Below are positions 15,336 to 22,997 of a DNA stretch of 40,741 nucleotides, piece after piece. The DNA lies in contig PXAT01000189.1 of the NCBI GenBank assembly GCA_003565775.1, positions 1-40,741 on the forward strand, read 5' to 3'. The first letter of the stretch is position 1, and every line of letters begins with the position of its first letter. Source of the stretch: Ectothiorhodospiraceae bacterium (GTDB lineage Bacteria; Pseudomonadota; Gammaproteobacteria; Nitrococcales; Aquisalimonadaceae). The position numbers and the translations under genes are program-made. Under the pieces are notes generated by a model, which was not told where the DNA came from, made no database searches, and saw only the letters and a program-made list of their open reading frames with translations.

Positions 15336-15884
15336 TCAGATCTTTCCGTCGAGGCCCATCTGGTAGTACTTGTGAGTGATGCTGTCCTGGTTCTCCAGCA
15401 GCCAGTCGATGCTCGGTTCGTGATGCATCGCCTTGTGAATCGCCTGGGCCATCGCCTTGCGATGGATATCGAACAGCACCTTGTGATCCAGGTCGTCCAG
15501 GTCCGCGACCATCGGATTCAGCCAGACCGAGCAGATGATGCCCAGATCATTGGCTTTTTCCTTGGGAATGTCGCCGGCACGCACCGCGTCGAGGACGCCG
15601 TTGGCGATGGCGGCCTGCACCGTACCCATCAGGATGTTGGTGTACCGGCTGTTCTTGACCGTCACCTTGCTCACGCAAAGAGTCACCGGTCGCACCATGA
15701 TGTCGGTGTTGAGAATCGCGAAGACGCGGCTGTGGCCCTTGACCTGATCGCCCGTCAGGGTCGCCAGCGCGGTTCCGACCGGGCCGTCCAGTTCGCCGAT
15801 CACGACTTCGGGTTCGGCTGCGGTGCCGGGCGGTCCGCCGCCAACCAGGGCTTCGCCGGATCGAAACACGATACGTTCGCTCAT
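15336..15884 (-). CDS. Formaldehyde-activating enzyme (Fae) homologue lacking the catalytic His
   Basis: 182 aa. The Fae fold is clear: GEALVGGG (about 10-17), VIGELDGPVGTAL (about 28-40), TLCVSKVTVKNSRYTNILMG with VQAAIANGVLDAV, and IPKEKANDLGIICSVWLNP. Fae condenses formaldehyde with tetrahydromethanopterin in methylotrophs. In the well-studied enzyme a His about seven residues after the GEALVG motif (H17) is the proposed catalytic acid. Here that stretch reads PPGTAAEPEV with no His, so activity is doubtful. The C-terminal tail (HKYYQMGLDGKI) is longer than usual. The ATG at 15884 follows a GGAGG site. No methanopterin genes are nearby. Confidence 0.82.
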   Translation of the reverse strand: MSERIVFRSGEALVGGGPPGTAAEPEVVIGELDGPVGTALATLTGDQVKGHSRVFAILNTDIMVRPVTLCVSKVTVKNSRYTNILMGTVQAAIANGVLDAVRAGDIPKEKANDLGIICSVWLNPMVADLDDLDHKVLFDIHRKAMAQAIHKAMHHEPSIDWLLENQDSITHKYYQMGLDGKI

Positions 15885-16209
15885 AATGACAAGTCCTCCG
15901 AAGGAAAAATGGCTGCAAAGCATGGCCGTGCACACGGCAACGGTCAAACGCCCGACCGGAACAGCCAGCGCGGTCAATCACTGCTAAGCTCGTGATTCAG
16001 TGAAACACTTGTGCATCCGGATGATCGTGCTGGCGTTAGTGTGTCCCCGGCCAGGGTGCGCAGCGTAGCGCCGCCGTCATGCTGCGGTCAGGTAGCGCAA
16101 TGCCGCAGGGGCCGAAGTCGGTCTCGGGCGCAGACGCGGGAACAAACCATTGTCTCCGCAAAGAGTTTCCTATACTCACGTCATCATGACCGGAAGAAGG
16201 AGTCCGCCG
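15885..16209. other. Intergenic region between the divergent Fae-like and HHH genes
   Basis: 325 bases without a convincing gene. The central part is the degenerate repeat copy E (16049-16142). The remainder presumably holds the two divergent promoters, but no confident promoter was identified. Confidence 0.5.
16049..16142 (-). repeat. MITE-like repeat, copy E (partial, inverted)
   Basis: Read on the minus strand it gives TTCCCGCGTCTGCGCCCGAG, then a GACC...GGCCCCTG stretch, the TGACCGCAGCATGACGGCGG block and GCGCTACGCTGCGCACC, parallel to copy B at 5190-5284. Both inverted ends are missing or degenerate, so it is an old, truncated copy. Confidence 0.7.
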
Positions 16210-16608
16210 ATGTGGTCCGATTTCATGAAGCGCTGGATGGATATCGTGTTCTGGTGGTTGCCGTCGGACGGGCGTGACGGCCCCAGGCAGGCCAGTCGTT
16301 CGCAGGCAACGGCTGCCGGTCAGTCGACGCAACCGCAGGACCGGCCGCGTACGCCCGAGCCGCCGATCACCACCGAAGAGGTGGCCGAGGAAGTGGCGGG
16401 TGAGGGTGACGACCTGACAGCGATCAAGGGTGTCGGCCCGGCCATGGCAGACAAGCTCAAGAGTATGGGGATCAGAACGTTCTCCGATCTCGCCGCCGCG
16501 GACCCGGAAGCACTGACCGCTTCGCTGAAGCAGCAGCGGGTGGTCATCTCCGTTGATCGGGTCAAGACCTGGAAACAGGAGGCAGGCGCGCGCCAGCCGG
16601 CAATCTGA
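16210..16608 (+). CDS. Helix-hairpin-helix domain protein with amphipathic N-terminus
   Basis: 132 aa. The N-terminus (MWSDFMKRWMDIVFWWLPSD) is short, aromatic and membrane-seeking, though probably not a true transmembrane helix. A linker rich in Gln, Thr and Pro follows. The C-terminal ~60 residues form tandem helix-hairpin-helix motifs (LTAIKGVGPAMADKLKSMGI, then FSDLAAADPEALTASL). This domain usually binds DNA non-specifically or mediates protein contacts, as in many small hypothetical proteins. The ATG at 16210 is chosen because AAGGAG lies 8 bases before it. No partner gene is adjacent, so its role is unknown. Confidence 0.7.
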   Translation: MWSDFMKRWMDIVFWWLPSDGRDGPRQASRSQATAAGQSTQPQDRPRTPEPPITTEEVAEEVAGEGDDLTAIKGVGPAMADKLKSMGIRTFSDLAAADPEALTASLKQQRVVISVDRVKTWKQEAGARQPAI

Positions 16609-16806
16609 ACCCCCGCTGTGCCCCGGCGAACCGCCGGTTTCCCCTGTTGTCCGTACTGCGGTACCGGGTCGCGCTTTTTCTGCGGGCCCGGCAGAGGTGG
16701 CAGCCGACCCCTGCACGGGCGATCCGTCGGGATCCCTGCGTTGGCATCGATCGGTGTCTGCTATAGGGTTCGGCCTGCACATCGGACAACGACAGGAGGA
16801 GAAAAC

Positions 16807-17199
16807 ATGCCGGTCTGGCAGAGAACGACCCTGGGAATGATCATGGCGGCGGCGCTTGTCAGCGCTCCGCTGGTGCATGCGGATTCGGCGCCGGAAGCGG
16901 CCCAGGAGCATCTGGCGCACTTGACCGAGACGCTTGCTAGCGGTGAACACGACGATTTCATCCGTAATGGCAACGACGCCTTCAAATCGAATCTCAGCGA
17001 ACGCATGTTTGCGTCGGTTCAGGAACATCTGGGTAATCGTTTCGCGCAGGGATTCGAGACCACTTATCTCTCGACGATTCACCAGTACGGCATGGAAGTC
17101 CATGTCTGGAGCATCCACTTCGACGACGAAGATGGTGACCTGATAGCCCGCCTGGCCGTCGACCCGAATGGCGACATCGGCGGTATCTGGTTCCACTAG
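16807..17199 (+). CDS. Small secreted protein of unknown function
   Basis: 130 aa. A signal peptide (about 1-23, ending PLVHA) is followed by a compact domain of about 100 residues. The first half is helical (PEAAQEHLAHLTETLASGEH) and the second half is beta-rich (YGMEVHVWSIHFDDEDGDLI, then ARLAVDPNGDIGGIWFH). The pattern loosely recalls NTF2-like or DUF3887-type periplasmic domains, but no family is asserted. The ATG at 16807 follows a strong AGGAGGAG site. The TAG stop coincides with the first triplet of repeat copy D, so the original C-terminus could have been changed by insertion. No gene is evident in 16609-16806. Confidence 0.65.
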   Translation: MPVWQRTTLGMIMAAALVSAPLVHADSAPEAAQEHLAHLTETLASGEHDDFIRNGNDAFKSNLSERMFASVQEHLGNRFAQGFETTYLSTIHQYGMEVHVWSIHFDDEDGDLIARLAVDPNGDIGGIWFH

Positions 17200-17473
17200 G
17201 GAGACGCAGATTTACTCCCGCGTTCGCGCTCGAGTCGATTCTGGCAGCCTGGCAAGGCGCGGTGCAGGCCCGGTAGCCGAAGCTACCGGGCCGGCGACGC
17301 AACACCGCCAGGGGCAAAAATCGGCCGAGCCCCCAAGGGGTTGGCGTCGCATTTTCCCTGACTGCGGTGTTGCGTTGCTTGACCGCAGAGTGACTGCGGC
17401 GCTGCGCAGCGCGCCTTGCCTCGGGAAAAATGCGATGCCAACGCGAACGTGCGAATGAATCAGCGTCTCCCTT
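17197..17473 (+). repeat. MITE-like dispersed repeat, copy D (complete, long form)
   Basis: 277 bp with ends TAGGGAGACGCAGATTTACT and GAATGAATCAGCGTCTCCCTT, inverted and about three-quarters matching. It shares with copy A the inner block around a hairpin, here GGCCCGGTAGC-CGAA-GCTACCGGGCC near 17267-17292. It also shares the right block TGCTTGACCGCAGAGTGACT and GCGCAGCGCGCCTTGCC with copy B. GCAACACCGC and GCGGTGTTGC inside the element are also inverted, so it could fold into a large branched structure. It supplies the TAG of the secreted-protein gene. A further left-end-like fragment, CTGATTCATTC (17482-17492), follows in inverted relation to 17453-17463. Confidence 0.85.
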
Positions 17474-17691
17474 GGTAAACACTGATTCATTCCGGGGCCG
17501 GTGTATCGGCTACCGGTAAGGCGTGACGCCGATCCGGTACCGGATCGGCGTTTTTGTCGCCGGCGGCCAGGACATGCAGGAGGCGAACCCTCCCGGCGAT
17601 TGCGTGAATTGAAGACAGAGTGCCGGCGCCCGCCCTCTCTGCTGTTGATTGCTGGTTGCGCCTGGCGCAAGAGGCAGCTCGGCTCGCCTGT
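17474..17691. other. Gene-free stretch after repeat copy D
   Basis: It holds an inverted echo of the repeat end (17482-17492), a strong palindromic terminator (17526-17555) and about 135 bases with nothing recognisable before the comF stop codon at 17692. Confidence 0.5.
17526..17555 (+). terminator. Intrinsic terminator
   Basis: ACGCCGATCCG (17526-17536) pairs perfectly with CGGATCGGCGT (17541-17551) around a GTAC loop, followed by TTTT. It would stop plus-strand transcripts coming through repeat copy D from the secreted-protein gene, and keep them out of the convergent comF gene. Confidence 0.88.
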
Positions 17692-18396
17692 TCAGCGTTT
17701 CAGCGTCCGCGCTACCGCCCAGATCTCCACATCCCTCGCACCCGCCCTGAGCAGGGCGTCTGCCGCCGCGTCTGCGGTGCTACCGGTTGTCAGGACGTCG
17801 TCAAGCAAGGCAACCCGCAAGCCCGCCACACACCTGTCCGCGATGAACGCTTTACGCACGTTCGAGCGACGTTCCCGTCGCGGCAGAGCGCTCTGCTGCG
17901 ACGTCGCGCGGGTTCGGTTGAGGCATGTCGGGTCATGCGGTTTGCCCAGGTGGCGGCACACGGCGAGACTGATCTCCCGCGCCTGGTTGAAGCCGCGTTC
18001 GACGAAGCGGCTATCGTGTAATGGCACCGGGACAAGCAAGTCGGCCGCGATCGCCTGCCGCTTCAGATGCTGGGCTAGCAGGCGGCCGAGCAGTCGACCG
18101 GCGCTGAGATCGTTCCGGTATTTCAGCGCCATGATCCAGGCGGACACCGGGGGCGCGTAGAGAAACGGGATGCGGGCTCGGCTGAAGGCCGGCGCTTCAT
18201 GCAGGCAGCGTCCGCAGAGTGCCGCCTCGGTCTGGTGCAGGGGTTCCGCACAACGCACACAGCTGTCTTGCAGTCGTGGAAGTTCCCGGTAACAGGCCGG
18301 GCAGAGATCGATACCGCCGATGCCGTTGGCCAGGCATTGTCGGCAGCGCCCGGGCAACAGCGCGTCGGCGACCCGGCAAAGCAGGCTGTTAACCAT
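17692..18396 (-). CDS. comF: ComF family protein (phosphoribosyltransferase-like)
   Basis: 234 aa. The N-terminal zinc-finger region has four CxxC pairs (18/21, 32/35, 46/49, 61/64). A type I phosphoribosyltransferase domain follows, with the PRPP-binding motif VALLDDVLTTGST near residues 195-207 and the ComF signature VPVPLHDSRFVERGFNQA around 120-137. ComF/GntX proteins take part in DNA uptake during natural transformation in some species, and in others in gluconate use; the precise reaction is unknown. The gene is divergent from bioB, and its ATG at 18396 overlaps the left half of a BirA-like operator. The same ComF-bio arrangement is common in gammaproteobacteria. Confidence 0.9.
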   Translation of the reverse strand: MVNSLLCRVADALLPGRCRQCLANGIGGIDLCPACYRELPRLQDSCVRCAEPLHQTEAALCGRCLHEAPAFSRARIPFLYAPPVSAWIMALKYRNDLSAGRLLGRLLAQHLKRQAIAADLLVPVPLHDSRFVERGFNQAREISLAVCRHLGKPHDPTCLNRTRATSQQSALPRRERRSNVRKAFIADRCVAGLRVALLDDVLTTGSTADAAADALLRAGARDVEIWAVARTLKR

Positions 18397-18418
18397 AACG
18401 TCCCTGTTCGGTTGACAG
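18386..18418 (+). promoter_or_regulatory. Candidate BirA (biotin repressor) operator
   Basis: CTGTTAACC (18386-18394), 15 bases, then GGTTGACAG (18410-18418): an inverted repeat with one mismatch in nine. It resembles the proteobacterial BirA box TTGTAAACC-N14/15-GGTTTACAA in sequence and spacing. The right half overlaps the bioB -35 element and the left half overlaps the comF start codon. Biotin-loaded BirA would therefore block bioB transcription and perhaps comF expression. Confidence 0.65.
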
Positions 18419-18439
18419 TCGATGGTGGCCGTTTACCAT
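18412..18439 (+). promoter_or_regulatory. Probable sigma-70 promoter of the bioBFCD operon
   Basis: TTGACA at 18412-18417 is a perfect -35 box. After 16 bases TACCAT at 18434-18439 matches four of six -10 positions. It lies about 80 bases upstream of the bioB ATG and overlaps the BirA-like operator, as in known biotin operons. Confidence 0.6.
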
Positions 18440-18520
18440 CGCGGCAAATGCTCACGTGGATGCAATCGGTCTGATTGCGGACCGCGTCCATGGAAGTCTA
18501 GCTGGAGGCAGGCGATCGTC

Positions 18521-19507
18521 ATGCAGAAGGAGCCGGATGTTCGACACGACTGGGGTGCTGAGGAAGTTGCAGCGCTGTTCGCCCTGCCATTCAATGATCT
18601 GTTGTTCCGCGCGCAGACCGTGCATCGGCGGCATCATCAGCCGAATGAAGTGCAGGTGAGCACCCTGTTGTCGATCAAGACCGGTGGCTGTCCCGAGGAC
18701 TGCAAGTATTGCCCGCAAAGCGTGCACTACGAGACGCCGGTCGACGCTGAACCGCTGATGGAGCTGGACGCGGTGCGCGCCGCGGCGCAGGCGGCAGCCG
18801 ACGCGGGTGCAACCCGTTTCTGCATGGGTGCGGCCTGGCGCAGCCCGCGCGGCAAACAGCTGGAACGGGTTGCACGCATGATCGGCGAGGTGCGGGCCAT
18901 GGGCCTCGAGACCTGCGCCACGCTCGGCATGCTGGACGCCGACCAGGCCAGGACTCTGCGCGACGCCGGGCTCGATTATTACAATCACAACATCGATACC
19001 TCGGAAGCCTTCTACGGCGAGGTCATCACCACGCGCAGTTATCAGGAGCGGCTGGACACGCTGGCCAATGTGCGCGAAGCCGGCATGAGCGTCTGCTGTG
19101 GCGGCATCGTGGGGCTGGGCGAAGGGCGCTCTGATAGAGCCGAGATGTTGCGCACCCTGGCGAATCTGCCGACACATCCCGAGAGCGTTCCGATCAATCA
19201 ACTGGTGCAGGTGGAGGGAACCCCGCTGGCCGGTGCCGAAGCCGTGGATCCCATCGAATTCGTGCGCACGCTGGCGGTGGCCCGCATCCTCATGCCGGCC
19301 TCGCATGTGCGCCTTTCCGCCGGCCGCGAGAGCATGTCCGACGAAACCCAGGCGCTCTGCTTTCTGGCGGGCGCCAACAGCATTTTCTACGGCGAGAAAC
19401 TGCTGACTACCGGTAACCCCGAAGCGGATGCCGATCGTGAGCTGTTCCGCCGTCTGGGGTTGGTCCCCGAGACCGGGCAGACCGCACCCGCCACAGATCC
19501 CGCCTGA
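18521..19507 (+). CDS. bioB: Biotin synthase
   Basis: 328 aa, normal length. It is a radical SAM enzyme that inserts sulfur into dethiobiotin. The cluster motif CPEDCKYC gives C57, C61 and C64 for the SAM-binding 4Fe-4S cluster. Conserved downstream segments include [24 protein letters not shown] and the [10 protein letters not shown] Arg region that contacts the 2Fe-2S sulfur donor. It is the first gene of bioB-bioF-bioC-bioD, 4 bases before bioF. The ATG at 18521 is preferred over an upstream in-frame ATG because the extension is not conserved and would run through the promoter. Confidence 0.97.
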   Translation: MQKEPDVRHDWGAEEVAALFALPFNDLLFRAQTVHRRHHQPNEVQVSTLLSIKTGGCPEDCKYCPQSVHYETPVDAEPLMELDAVRAAAQAAADAGATRFCMGAAWRSPRGKQLERVARMIGEVRAMGLETCATLGMLDADQARTLRDAGLDYYNHNIDTSEAFYGEVITTRSYQERLDTLANVREAGMSVCCGGIVGLGEGRSDRAEMLRTLANLPTHPESVPINQLVQVEGTPLAGAEAVDPIEFVRTLAVARILMPASHVRLSAGRESMSDETQALCFLAGANSIFYGEKLLTTGNPEADADRELFRRLGLVPETGQTAPATDPA

Positions 19508-19511
19508 GCGT

Positions 19512-20705
19512 ATGTGGAACCCAGCCCAGAGCCTGGCGGAGCGCCGGGCGGCCGGTCTCGAACGACGGCAGCGCACGCTGGAGCCCGTGGATGGCATTCA
19601 TGCCCGGGTCGACGGCCGTGAACTGCTGGTGTTCTGCAGCAATGATTATCTCGGCCTTGCCGCCGATCCACGCCTGCAAAAGGCCTTTGCCGCCGAAGCC
19701 GACCTTTCCGGCGTCGGCAGTGGCGCCTCGCATTTCGTTTCCGGCCACCGGCCGGTGCATGACGCGCTGGCCGAACGCCTTGCGGCCTGGTTGCATCGCG
19801 ATCGCGTCCTGCTCTTCGCCACTGGCTACATGGCCAATCTGGGCGTTATCGATGCCCTTGTCGGCCGCGGTGATCGCGTGCATCAGGATCGACTCAATCA
19901 CGCTTCGCTTCTCGATGGTGCCCGTCTCAGTGGCGCGCGCCTGTCCCGGTACCCGCATCTCGACATGACGCAGCTCGACGCGCGGCTGCAACGCAATCCC
20001 GGTGCCCGTCAACTGATCGCCAGCGACGGGGTGTTCAGCATGGATGGCGACGTTGCACCGGTGGCAGCAATGGCGCAATTGGCCGCTCGATACGGAGCCG
20101 CACTGATGGTGGACGATGCGCACGGCATAGGCGTGCTCGGACGAACCGGTGGTGGTGTCCTGCAGGAAGCGGATCTCGGGCAGGATGCCGTGCCGTTGCT
20201 GGTGGGCACGCTGGGCAAGGCCGCCGGCACGTTCGGTGCCTTTGTCGCCGGCCCGGCGGACTGGATTGCCATGCTGCAGCAGCAGGCGCGCACGCAGATC
20301 TATACCACTGCCAGCCCGCCTGCGCTGGCGGCCGCGACGCTCGCTGCCATCGACATCATCGAACAGGATGACGGGCGTCGGCAGCATTTGCAGGATCTCA
20401 TCAAGCGGTTCCGTCTCGGTGCCGGACAACTTGGTCTGCGGTTGCTGACCTCGCGGACCGCGATTCAGCCCGTGCTGGTCGGTGATGCCGCCGAAGCGGT
20501 TGCCGCCAGCGCGGAGCTGGAGCGGCGCGGCATTCTGGTCAGCGCGATCCGTCCACCGACCGTGCCGGTTGCTTCTGCCCGGCTGCGGGTGACGCTCTCG
20601 GCCCTGCATGAGGACCGGCATGTGGATCAGCTGCTGGATGCGCTGGGTGATATTCCCGCCCTGCGCCGCGCGGACGAGGCAGCATCTGCGGGGGGCGCGT
20701 CATGA
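19512..20705 (+). CDS. bioF: 8-amino-7-oxononanoate synthase
   Basis: 397 aa. This pyridoxal-phosphate enzyme condenses pimeloyl-ACP (or CoA) with L-alanine to give 8-amino-7-oxononanoate. Family landmarks are FCSNDYLGLA (41-50), the SGHRPVHDALAE glycine-rich segment, VDDAHGIGVLG (200-210, with D202 and H204 at the cofactor), and the Schiff-base Lys236 in GTLGKAAGTFGAF. It follows bioB after 4 bases and overlaps bioC by 4 bases (ATGA), so it is translationally coupled. Confidence 0.96.
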   Translation: MWNPAQSLAERRAAGLERRQRTLEPVDGIHARVDGRELLVFCSNDYLGLAADPRLQKAFAAEADLSGVGSGASHFVSGHRPVHDALAERLAAWLHRDRVLLFATGYMANLGVIDALVGRGDRVHQDRLNHASLLDGARLSGARLSRYPHLDMTQLDARLQRNPGARQLIASDGVFSMDGDVAPVAAMAQLAARYGAALMVDDAHGIGVLGRTGGGVLQEADLGQDAVPLLVGTLGKAAGTFGAFVAGPADWIAMLQQQARTQIYTTASPPALAAATLAAIDIIEQDDGRRQHLQDLIKRFRLGAGQLGLRLLTSRTAIQPVLVGDAAEAVAASAELERRGILVSAIRPPTVPVASARLRVTLSALHEDRHVDQLLDALGDIPALRRADEAASAGGAS

Positions 20706-21583
20706 GTCGCGACATCTCCGACCGCGACCGGATCCGGCGCGCCTTCGATGCCGCCGCCGCCGACTACGAGCAGGCCGCCGTTCTGCAGCGGGAGGTCGGC
20801 GAGCGCCTGTTGCAGCGGCTGGACCTGATCCGTCTGCAGCCGAGCATGGTGGTGGATCTGGGCGCCGGCACCGGTCTCCAGCTTGACGGGCTGCGAACGC
20901 GTTACCGCAAGGCACGTGTCGTCGCGCTGGACCTGTCCGCGAACATGCTGCGGCAGGCACGTCGGCGGGGTAGTTGGCTGCGTCCGGTGCCCGTGCTGCA
21001 GGCCAGCGCCGAGCAACTGCCCATCGCCGATCAGAGCGTCGATCTGCTGTTCTCGAGCATGAGCATCCAGTGGTGCGATGATCCGCTGGCGCTGTTCCGC
21101 GAGTGCCATCGCGTATTGCGTCCCGGTGGCCTGTTGATGTTTTCCACCGTGGGGCCCGACACGCTCCGGGAACTGCGTCAGAGCTGGATGGCGGTGGATG
21201 AGGCTCCCCACATCAACAGTTTTCCGGACATGCACGATCTGGGCGATGCCCTGGTGCAGGCACGTTTCGGTGACCCGGTCATGGACATGGAGCCGTTCAC
21301 ACTCACCTATCCGGAGCTGCGCGGTCTGGTGCGCGATCTGCGCGGTATCGGGGCGACGACCATCCGCGGCTCCCGGCGTGCCGGTCTGCTCGGTCGCCGG
21401 GGTTGGCAGCGTCTTCAGGCAGCCTACGAGGAGTTCCGGCAGCCGGACGGATTGCTGCCGGCCACCTGGGAGGTGGTTTACGGACATGCCTGGGCAACCG
21501 GCCTCAAGCGCCAGCAAACCACCGACGACGGCGCCGTGGTGATTCCGCTGGACAGTATTCGTCGGCGCGGGGAGATGCCGTGA
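20702..21583 (+). CDS. bioC: Malonyl-ACP O-methyltransferase
   Basis: 293 aa. An N-terminal RIRRAFDAAAADYEQAAVLQ leader, typical of BioC, precedes a Rossmann SAM-binding fold with VVDLGAGTG (about 50-58) and ALDLSANML. The family-specific FSSMSIQWCDDP region and a C-terminal LRGIGATTIRGSRRAGL segment follow. BioC methylates malonyl-ACP so that fatty-acid synthesis can build the pimeloyl chain. The partner esterase BioH is not in the window. The start overlaps bioF and the stop overlaps bioD (GTGA), consistent with one polycistronic message. Confidence 0.94.
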   Translation: MSRDISDRDRIRRAFDAAAADYEQAAVLQREVGERLLQRLDLIRLQPSMVVDLGAGTGLQLDGLRTRYRKARVVALDLSANMLRQARRRGSWLRPVPVLQASAEQLPIADQSVDLLFSSMSIQWCDDPLALFRECHRVLRPGGLLMFSTVGPDTLRELRQSWMAVDEAPHINSFPDMHDLGDALVQARFGDPVMDMEPFTLTYPELRGLVRDLRGIGATTIRGSRRAGLLGRRGWQRLQAAYEEFRQPDGLLPATWEVVYGHAWATGLKRQQTTDDGAVVIPLDSIRRRGEMP

Positions 21584-22290
21584 GTGTTGCGGAACCGCTG
21601 GCGGGTTTGTTTGTCACAGGTACAGACACCGGGGTTGGCAAAACTTTTGTCAGCATTGCTTTGATGAGCCTGCTCAGGGACGCCGGTTTACCGGTACACG
21701 GTTTCAAGCCGGTCGCCGCCGGTTGCGAAATCACGGCGGACGGCATGCGCAACGACGATGCGCTGGCTCTGCAGGCAATGTCCGACGGGCGCCCGGGCTA
21801 CGGCGCGGTCAACCCGGTCGCGCTGCGGCCGCCGATCGCACCGCACCTTGCCGCGGCCGATGCAGGGCTCGAACTGGCCAGCGAGCCCCTGGTGCAGCAT
21901 GTCCGGAAGCGCTGCCCGGCCGGAACAATGGCCGTGGTGGAAGGCGCCGGCGGTTGGCTGGTGCCGCTCAACCGCGAGCAGACTCTGGCCGATGTCGCGG
22001 TCAGTCTCGGTCTGCCGGTGGTGCTGGTGGTCGCGGTCCGGCTGGGCTGCATCAACCAGGCGCTGTTGACGGCCGGCGCCATCGAAGCGAGTGGCGCCAG
22101 GCTCGGCGGGTGGATTGCGAATCGGCCGACAGCGGTGGATGTCGAGCGGCCCGAGGGCCAGATCGATGCGATCCGTGAACGGATTAATGCGCCGCTGCTC
22201 GGCATCGTGCAATATCATGCTGTGGCCGACGCGCGGCATCAGGCGGCCTGTCTGGATCGACACGCGCTGCTTCGATTACTGAACCGGTGA
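21580..22290 (+). CDS. bioD: Dethiobiotin synthetase
   Basis: 236 aa starting at a GTG (21580) that overlaps the bioC stop codon; GGGGAG lies 6 bases before it. The Walker A loop GTDTGVGKT (Lys21), GFKPVAAGC, the second switch EGAGGWLVPL and the nucleotide-specificity segment IANRPT are present. BioD makes the ureido ring of dethiobiotin from 7,8-diaminopelargonate, CO2 and ATP. It is the last gene of the operon; bioA, which makes its substrate, is not in the window. The in-frame codons upstream of 21580 lie inside bioC and are rejected. Nothing recognisable lies in 22291-22426. Confidence 0.95.
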   Translation: MSVAEPLAGLFVTGTDTGVGKTFVSIALMSLLRDAGLPVHGFKPVAAGCEITADGMRNDDALALQAMSDGRPGYGAVNPVALRPPIAPHLAAADAGLELASEPLVQHVRKRCPAGTMAVVEGAGGWLVPLNREQTLADVAVSLGLPVVLVVAVRLGCINQALLTAGAIEASGARLGGWIANRPTAVDVERPEGQIDAIRERINAPLLGIVQYHAVADARHQAACLDRHALLRLLNR

Positions 22291-22426
22291 ATCCGAGACG
22301 TCTGTCGGGCTCTGTTCAACCACCGGTCAGGGTTTCCTCGGGAACGGAACTCCACTAACATTGGCCGCCGGGCCTGTGTTTGATCGCCCCGCGCGATACA
22401 CGCAGGCAAGGCATGGGAGTTGACCC

Positions 22427-22960
22427 ATGGAGACTGGCATTTCCGGGACTGACGACGAAGCCCGCGTTTTTGTCCTGCAACCGAACTGCGGTGTGTACTG
22501 GCGGACGACGGTCTGGGTGTTCGTGGGCATCGCGGTGGTCAGTCTCTCGATCGCCATCATGTTTGCGATCGCCGGCTTCTGGCCGATCCTGCCTTTCGCC
22601 GGTCTCGAGTTGACGGCACTTGGCGTGGCACTCTATGTTTCGGCGGTGCGCGGTAATTACCGCGAGGAAATTCGGGTCGACTCGTCGGCCGTTGAAATCA
22701 CGAAAGGCCAGAAAGAGCCGGAAAAAACCTGGAAATTCGATCTGGCATGGTCGGAAGTGTCGCTGGAAGCCTCCTTCCACCGTTGGTACCCAAGCCGTCT
22801 TGAAATTCGCTCGCAGGGGAAAGCCGTCGAACTCGGCGCTTTTCTGACGGAAGAAGAGCGCTTGTCGCTCGCGGACGAGTTACAACGCTGCATCGGTCCC
22901 ATGGCTGCAAGGGGCGTTTCGTCGCATGCGACGGAGGCAGCCGGGGATGGCAGACCATAA
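22427..22960 (+). CDS. DUF2244 domain membrane protein
   Basis: 177 aa. Two membrane helices form a hairpin (about 28-50 and 54-72) around the family signature FWPILPFAGLELTALGVALY. A cytosolic domain follows with the conserved FHRWYPSRLEIRSQGKAVELGAFL stretch (about 117-141). DUF2244 proteins have no known biochemical role but are often encoded directly upstream of coxB, as here, which suggests a role in oxidase biogenesis. GGGAG is 7 bases before the ATG at 22427. The coxB ATG follows after 37 bases. Confidence 0.88.
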   Translation: METGISGTDDEARVFVLQPNCGVYWRTTVWVFVGIAVVSLSIAIMFAIAGFWPILPFAGLELTALGVALYVSAVRGNYREEIRVDSSAVEITKGQKEPEKTWKFDLAWSEVSLEASFHRWYPSRLEIRSQGKAVELGAFLTEEERLSLADELQRCIGPMAARGVSSHATEAAGDGRP

Positions 22961-22997
22961 TCAAAAACCGCCCATCTCAGTCGGGAGAGAGCGAGGA

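Noticed and set aside
15885-16040. A sigma-54 promoter before the Fae-like gene
   Set aside because: TTTGCA and GCACG occur on the minus strand, but the spacing does not place GG and GC at -24 and -12.
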